NCBI GenBank assembly: GCA_050178135.1 | Contig: JBFXGJ010000003.1 | Location: 1-64,000 of the forward strand | DNA length: 64,000 nt | Source of the DNA: UBA288 sp050178135 | GTDB taxonomy: Archaea; Halobacteriota; Methanomicrobia; Methanomicrobiales; Methanospirillaceae | Direction: 5' to 3' | In this document: positions 59,919-64,000 of the stretch, in pieces | How the letters are laid out: each line of letters begins with the position of its first letter | Position numbering within the stretch: the stretch's first letter is position 1 | Notes under the pieces: model-generated | What the model was told of the DNA's origin: nothing | Database searches by the model: none | What the model saw: the letters and a program-made list of their open reading frames with translations, nothing else | Made by a program: the position numbers and the translations under genes

Positions 59919-60562
59919 CGGTGAATCACGATCCAGAACCCGGTGTCGTCCCGGATGATCGCCGCATCGGGGATCCCCGCGGCCTCAAGGTCCCGGCACA
60001 GTCCCGTGATCCGCTCCGGGCTGAGCCTGCCGCCGGCGTTCTTCTCCCATGAGGGGTTGTTCTTTCGCATCTGTTCAAAGATCTCCGCCTTCAATGCCGG
60101 CGTTCCGAACCCCCCACCGATGAACGTCCTCCCACCGGGCCGAAGGACCCGGTAGATCTCGGCGAAGGCTCGTGCCGGGGCCTCCCAGAAGAAGACCGAG
60201 CCCCTGCTCACGACGAGGTCGACGGACGAATCGGGGTACGGGAGCGCGTGCACGTCGCCGTGGACCGTCTTCACCCGTTCGCTCATCCCGGACACCCGGA
60301 TGTTCTTCTCGGCACAGGCGAGCATCTCGGACGACGAGTCCAGCGCATCGACATGGAACCCGGAGATCGCGGCGAGCGCGATCGCGAGGTGCCCGGGGCC
60401 ACACCCCGCGTCGATACACAGGCCGCTCGTGATTCCACAGTGCTCGATCGCCTGTCGTGCGATCACGGGGTAGATGGGTGCGAAGACGGTGCGGGCGATC
60501 TCATCGAACTCCCTGGCATCCGTCCGACCCTGTGTTCGGCTGTCGGTCTCTCGTATATCCAT
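59915..60562 (-). CDS. Class I SAM-dependent methyltransferase
   Basis: A 215-residue methyltransferase. IDAGCGPGHLAIALA is motif I, VDALDSSSEML the next, GDVHALPYPDSSVDLVVSRG motif II/III and EIYRVLRPGGRTFIGG motif IV. I start it at 60562, where GGGG stands eight bases upstream; an ATG six bases earlier is too close. It overlaps the radical SAM fusion gene by 4 bp, so the two are probably made together and act on one substrate. Confidence 0.88.
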   Translation of the reverse strand: MDIRETDSRTQGRTDAREFDEIARTVFAPIYPVIARQAIEHCGITSGLCIDAGCGPGHLAIALAAISGFHVDALDSSSEMLACAEKNIRVSGMSERVKTVHGDVHALPYPDSSVDLVVSRGSVFFWEAPARAFAEIYRVLRPGGRTFIGGGFGTPALKAEIFEQMRKNNPSWEKNAGGRLSPERITGLCRDLEAAGIPDAAIIRDDTGFWIVIHR

Positions 60563-60910
60563 GTTCATCCCCTTCTCATACGACGGCGGGTTCGGCCACA
60601 CCGGAACCGATGGGCTCGCGGGGGCTCAAACCTGGCGCATAACCAGATCGTGAGTCTCCCGACTATTTGATTATGTGTTGTCCTGTTACCATTTTTCTAA
60701 GGTTCACTACATTAATTTAACAGATTCGCGGAACACGAGCGAAGAACAGGCGAACGTTCGGTTGCCGTAGCGAGACGTGGAGCAATCCCCAGACCGGGTG
60801 CATGATCATCCCCGCCGCGCAGACCAGGAGGGCCCCGGACCAGGGGTGGAAATCGATGAGGGAGGAGCAACTATCGGCCGGGTGAAGCGATACCCCGTGT
60901 CCGGCAGCTC
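60563..60910. other. Upstream region of the methyltransferase/radical SAM operon
   Basis: 348 bp without a supported gene. It holds an AT-rich block (about 60655-60735) with stretches such as CATAATCAAATAG and GTTAAATTAATG on the minus strand that could be box A elements for the operon. No clear inverted repeat is visible. Confidence 0.4.
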
Positions 60911-61498
60911 TTAGCGGTACCGGCCGTTTTCGACACCCAGGTCCGCCCTCGCCCGCATCGTGACGGCCCGTACAAACGCCGTCTTTCCCTCGGTGTAGGC
61001 CTCCCGGTCAAACTCGTGCCGCTCCTGGAGCCGGCGTTTGAGAGCGGCATAGCGCTCCGCCTCGGCGGGATGATCGGCAAGGTAGTCCCGGAAGTAGAAC
61101 TCGTCCCAATCGCCGCGGAACCGGACGTGGACATGGAAGGCCTGTCCCGAGAAGCCGTCTGGCGTGTAGCCTTTCATGAACATCAGGTGGGGAGCCGGCC
61201 GCTCCGGCTGGAGGTCGTGAACGTACCCGATCGCCGCGAAGGACCGCACCAGCCGCTCCTCATCCACGTCGTCAGCGACCTCAAGGAGGATATCTATCGT
61301 CGGCTTTGCGAGGAGGCCGGGCACCGCCGTGCTCCCGATGTGCGATAACCGGACGACCGTCCCGGGCCCGTGCGCCTCTGTGATCAGCGCCGCCTCCGCG
61401 GTGTATCGTGCCGGCCACGCCGGGTCGTACGCCGATACGATGATCGGGAAGAGCGTCCCGAGCTCGTGTACGCTCATCTCCCCCAGGGCCCGTGCCAC
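60911..61498 (-). CDS. GrpB family protein (UPF0157)
   Basis: A 195-residue protein of the GrpB family, a nucleotidyltransferase-like fold. SAYDPAWPARYTAEA, LSHIGSTAVPGLLAKPTIDILLEV and FHVHVRFRGDWDEFYFRDYL are hallmarks. The GTG at 61498 has GGAGG seven bases upstream and is a better start than ATGs at 61552 or further in. Function in archaea is unknown. Confidence 0.9.
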   Translation of the reverse strand: MARALGEMSVHELGTLFPIIVSAYDPAWPARYTAEAALITEAHGPGTVVRLSHIGSTAVPGLLAKPTIDILLEVADDVDEERLVRSFAAIGYVHDLQPERPAPHLMFMKGYTPDGFSGQAFHVHVRFRGDWDEFYFRDYLADHPAEAERYAALKRRLQERHEFDREAYTEGKTAFVRAVTMRARADLGVENGRYR

Positions 61499-61590
61499 CT
61501 CAATTCCTCCCGGTATGAACGGGGGCCCGGAAGGGAAAATAGATCGGTACATCCGCGGGCCCCTCCATGATCGACCCCTGTCGCCGGCGC

Positions 61591-62841
61591 TCACTTCTCC
61601 GCAGTGACCACCAGCCCGTACGGGTGGGCGAAGACCTGCACCGACGAGAACGAGAGCGGGGCCAGCAGGGCTTCGAGTTCCTCCTTCCTGTACGCGGCCC
61701 GCACGGAGGTCTCGAAGCCGGCACGGACCTCCGGCCCCCGGCAGCTCTCGCGCATGAACCCGAAGATCTCCGGGGAGAGGTCCCGGCGGAGGTCGGTGAC
61801 CATCATGCGCCCACCGGGCCTGAGCACCCGCACCACCTCCCCGAAGACGGTCGTGGCGTCCTCCCACTCGTGCAGCGAACCGTTGGAAAAGGCAAGGTCG
61901 AAGGATTCGTCGGGAAACGGCATCCGGAGCGCGTTTCCCTCCCGGTACGCAGCGCGCTCAGAGAGACGGTACTCCCTGGCGTTCTTCTGCGCCACCCGGA
62001 TCATCGCCTGGCTGATCTCCAGGCCGACAAGCGACGTTCCTTCGGTCTTCATCAGCCATTCCAGCCCGAAGAAGCCGGGCCCGGGACCTATCTCGATTCC
62101 ACGGGCGCCCGCCCGGGTGCAGCGGACCAGGTCGTCGACCGGGAGGTGCCCCTGGTCCCGCAGACCCCGCTGCATCTCGTCGAACTGCTCTACCGTGCAT
62201 TCGTCCTGGATACCGTCTGTCGTCTCGGGAACGCGTTGCGTGAACATACCCATTACCTCACTATCATCAGTATCATCCCCGGTCCGCGATTTCATGGACC
62301 GGTACCGCTCGTCGACGACCTCCTCCAACCGCAGGAGGCGCCCGTCCCGGCGTCGGACCAGGTCCACCCGGACCGAGCCCCGGTCCCGCCTGAACGCCGC
62401 GATGGACTCTATGAGCGACCGGTCGTCCATGACCCCGGAGAACCGGGCGCAGAGGTCGGCGAAGGTGCCCTGCTCGTCGGCAGGGAGGCGGAGGAGGTGG
62501 GACTCCAGGAAGCCGTAGAGCTTCTCCTCCGTCTCGAGTACCCAGAGCTCGCCCTTCTCGGCTGTCACGACCAGGACCCGCCGGTGGTCCAGTGGATCGC
62601 GCTCCCGGCGGACGAAGCCCTCCCGCTCCAGGTAGTTCACCAGGTCGGCGGCGGAACTCGGCGTCACACCCAACATCTCCGCGATGTCGCCCATACAGAC
62701 CGTGGAGAAGTATGACGTGTAGAGGATCTCGACCGCCCCGGGGCTCAACGGAGACTTGCGGCCCCGGTCTGTCCCGAAGAGCATGGCAAACGCGGTCGAG
62801 AGGAACCCGATTGACAGGCGCAGGCGCGAGACCGTGTCCAT
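61591..62841 (-). CDS. MarR-type regulator fused to a SAM methyltransferase
   Basis: A 416-residue fusion. Residues 1-140 are a MarR winged helix (VCMGDIAEMLGVTPSSAADLVNYLEREGFVRRERDPLDHRRVLV). A linker leads to a class I methyltransferase from about residue 235: IEIGPGPGFFGLEWL, VGLEISQAMI, GNALRMPFPDESFDLAFSNGSLHEW and VVRVLRPGGRMMVTD. An in-frame ATG at 62868 lies in the promoter and is rejected. The palindrome at 62851-62864 suggests self-repression. The methyl acceptor is unknown. Confidence 0.88.
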   Translation of the reverse strand: MDTVSRLRLSIGFLSTAFAMLFGTDRGRKSPLSPGAVEILYTSYFSTVCMGDIAEMLGVTPSSAADLVNYLEREGFVRRERDPLDHRRVLVVTAEKGELWVLETEEKLYGFLESHLLRLPADEQGTFADLCARFSGVMDDRSLIESIAAFRRDRGSVRVDLVRRRDGRLLRLEEVVDERYRSMKSRTGDDTDDSEVMGMFTQRVPETTDGIQDECTVEQFDEMQRGLRDQGHLPVDDLVRCTRAGARGIEIGPGPGFFGLEWLMKTEGTSLVGLEISQAMIRVAQKNAREYRLSERAAYREGNALRMPFPDESFDLAFSNGSLHEWEDATTVFGEVVRVLRPGGRMMVTDLRRDLSPEIFGFMRESCRGPEVRAGFETSVRAAYRKEELEALLAPLSFSSVQVFAHPYGLVVTAEK

Positions 62842-62850
62842 GGCAAATAA

Positions 62851-62864
62851 TACGGATATCCGTA
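62851..62864. promoter_or_regulatory. Palindromic operator upstream of the MarR-methyltransferase gene
   Basis: TACGGATATCCGTA is a perfect 14-bp palindrome. A minus-strand box A (TTTATCAT, about 62868-62876) lies just upstream and the ATG at 62841 just downstream, so a protein bound here would cover the transcription start. MarR proteins bind such palindromes in their own promoters. 62865-63033 holds no gene. Confidence 0.75.
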
Positions 62865-63033
62865 ACATGATAAAGCCTTGTGTCGTCGGGGGTGCAACGT
62901 CGACAGAGAGAGGAGCCAGCGGCCGGCGGCGTGACGGAGCTCTAATACCGGGAGGTCCAACACTGATCCCGGCAACGGGCGGGCCCCGAGGTACGCCCGA
63001 AAGAGAGCCGAAGGTCCCGGGAAGGGTGAATCC

Positions 63034-63999
63034 ATGACAACACAGGGCGGTTCAAAGGTCGCGGTGATGGCGGCCATCACCGGCAACCTGCTGATCGCGA
63101 TCATCAAGTTCGCGGTGGCGGTGACGACGGGTTCGTCGGCGATGATCTCGGAGGGGATCCATTCGCTGGTGGACACCGGGAACGGCGGGCTCGTCCTGCT
63201 CGGGATGAAGCGCTCGAAAGAGCCGCCCGATGAGGGCCACCCGTTCGGGCACGGCAAGTCCCTCTATTTCTGGACGCACATCGTGGCCGTCTCCATCTTC
63301 GGTATCGGCGGGGGCATGTCGGTGTACGAGGGGATCTCGCACATCCGCCACGTCGCGCCGGCCACCCAGATGGGCGAGCCGACGATGGCGTACCTGGTCC
63401 TCGGCATCGCCTTCCTCGTCGAGGCCGGATCCTTCTCCGTCGCCGTCCGGCAGTTCATCGCGGCGAAGGGCAGCCTCAGCGCCGTGGGTTACATCCGGCG
63501 GTCAAAGGACCCGAGCCTCTACACCGTCGTCCTGGAGGACAGCGCGGCCCTGCTCGGGCTCGTCTTCGCCTTCCTCGGGATCTTTCTGGGCCATCTCTTC
63601 AACAATCCGTACCTTGACGGCGTCGCATCCATCGCGATCGGCCTGCTCCTGATGAGCGTGGCCGGGATCCTCTCGTCGCGCTCGAGCGGCCTCCTGCTCG
63701 GCGAGGGGGTGAACCCCGACGAGCTCGCGGAGATCCGCCGGCGCGTTGAGGCGGACCCGATGGTCGAGCGAGCCAACGACATCCTCACCATGTACATGGG
63801 CCCGCACGACCTGCTCGTCAACATGGGGGTCTGCTTTGTCCCGGGCACGACGGCCGAGCAGATGCATGGTGCGATCCGCCGGATCGAGGCCGACCTGCGG
63901 CTGGCGTTCCCCGAGACGAACCGGGTCTACATCGAGACCGAGTCCCTGCCGGCCCCCGGGGCGAGCGATTCGTGCCGGCCGGAACGGGGATCCGGGTAG
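63034..63999 (+). CDS. Cation diffusion facilitator family transporter
   Basis: A 321-residue metal/proton antiporter. Six membrane segments are evident. GSSAMISEGIHSLVDTGNG and the later VVLEDSAALLGLVFA carry the metal-site His/Asp positions, and HPFGHGKSLYFW is the family loop. A cytoplasmic domain (about 215-305) follows. It probably exports Zn2+, Fe2+ or Mn2+. It is divergent from the MarR-methyltransferase gene. Confidence 0.92.
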   Translation: MTTQGGSKVAVMAAITGNLLIAIIKFAVAVTTGSSAMISEGIHSLVDTGNGGLVLLGMKRSKEPPDEGHPFGHGKSLYFWTHIVAVSIFGIGGGMSVYEGISHIRHVAPATQMGEPTMAYLVLGIAFLVEAGSFSVAVRQFIAAKGSLSAVGYIRRSKDPSLYTVVLEDSAALLGLVFAFLGIFLGHLFNNPYLDGVASIAIGLLLMSVAGILSSRSSGLLLGEGVNPDELAEIRRRVEADPMVERANDILTMYMGPHDLLVNMGVCFVPGTTAEQMHGAIRRIEADLRLAFPETNRVYIETESLPAPGASDSCRPERGSG

Positions 64000-64000
64000 G

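Noticed and set aside
62842..62868. Nine-residue N-terminal extension of the MarR-methyltransferase fusion
   Set aside because: It would place the start codon inside the box A and palindromic operator; the ATG at 62841 is the consistent start.
1..64000. CRISPR arrays, insertion sequences, transposases, integrases or rRNA genes
   Set aside because: I looked for regularly spaced direct repeats, transposase motifs and rRNA sequence on both strands and saw none.

Overview
The window is a GC-rich stretch of archaeal chromosome, almost certainly from a hydrogenotrophic methanogen and most likely of the order Methanomicrobiales. Direct pointers are a fragment of the methyl-coenzyme M reductase component A2 ATPase, CofD (coenzyme F420), an MfnE-type kinase (methanofuran), the archaeal shikimate route starting from aminodideoxyheptulosonate, and archaeal information-processing genes (thermosome, Rpo11, aEF-1 beta, RPA with its partner, TiaS, deoxyhypusine synthase, SRP RNA). 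Many promoters are of archaeal box A type, and several transcripts look leaderless, because the start codon lies about 25 nt after the TATA element.

Layout. 1-4899: component A2 fragment, DUF134 regulator, CPA2-type cation/proton antiporter, ABC-2 exporter pair. 5097-7744: thermosome behind an archaeal HTH regulator. 7784-10685: overlapping operon tiaS, dhs, pyrF, joining two polyamine-consuming modifications of the translation apparatus to pyrimidine synthesis. 10802-17662: an NrdD-tail protein overlapping a CbiZ-like/cysteine-rich fusion, DUF1858 protein, RPA and its partner, DUF2085 protein, class II HDAC-like hydrolase, sCache lipoprotein, glutamine amidotransferase, HVO_0476 zinc protein. 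17756-27113: CorA, HD hydrolase, CofD, orphan DNA methyltransferase, Rpo11, PhnP-like hydrolase, AAA ATPase, two M24 peptidases, flavodoxin. 27337-39103: two small genes, hybrid histidine kinase, tRNA-Asn, tRNA-CAT, unknown zinc protein, SRP RNA, malate dehydrogenase, aEF-1 beta, zinc-ribbon protein, MfnE, secreted phospholipase D-like protein, a two-gene regulator operon with a palindromic operator, and a PAS/GAF sensor with no kinase.

39458-47858 holds aromatic biosynthesis. Eight genes on the minus strand overlap end to end: two aminodideoxyheptulosonate-synthase-family genes, 3-dehydroquinate synthase II, tyrA, pheA, aroA, an aroK-aroE fusion and aroC. aroD converges on them from the other strand, and two nested hairpins stand upstream of the operon. 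With aroD the set covers the route from the methanogen C6 sugar phosphate to chorismate, plus the prephenate enzymes for Phe and Tyr.

48122-64000 is more accessory: AI-2E family protein, tRNA-Leu followed by an AT-richer block, SRAP peptidase, a broken copy (50804-50955) of a gene intact at 56685-57203, GYD protein, dynamin-like GTPase, enolase coupled to a small membrane protein and a prenyltransferase-fold protein. It ends with an unusual pair, a radical SAM enzyme fused to a metallophore-binding-protein-like domain plus a SAM methyltransferase, then GrpB, a MarR-methyltransferase fusion with a palindromic operator, and a cation diffusion facilitator. The radical SAM fusion, the MarR-methyltransferase fusion and the aro-operon hairpins are the best candidates for something undescribed.
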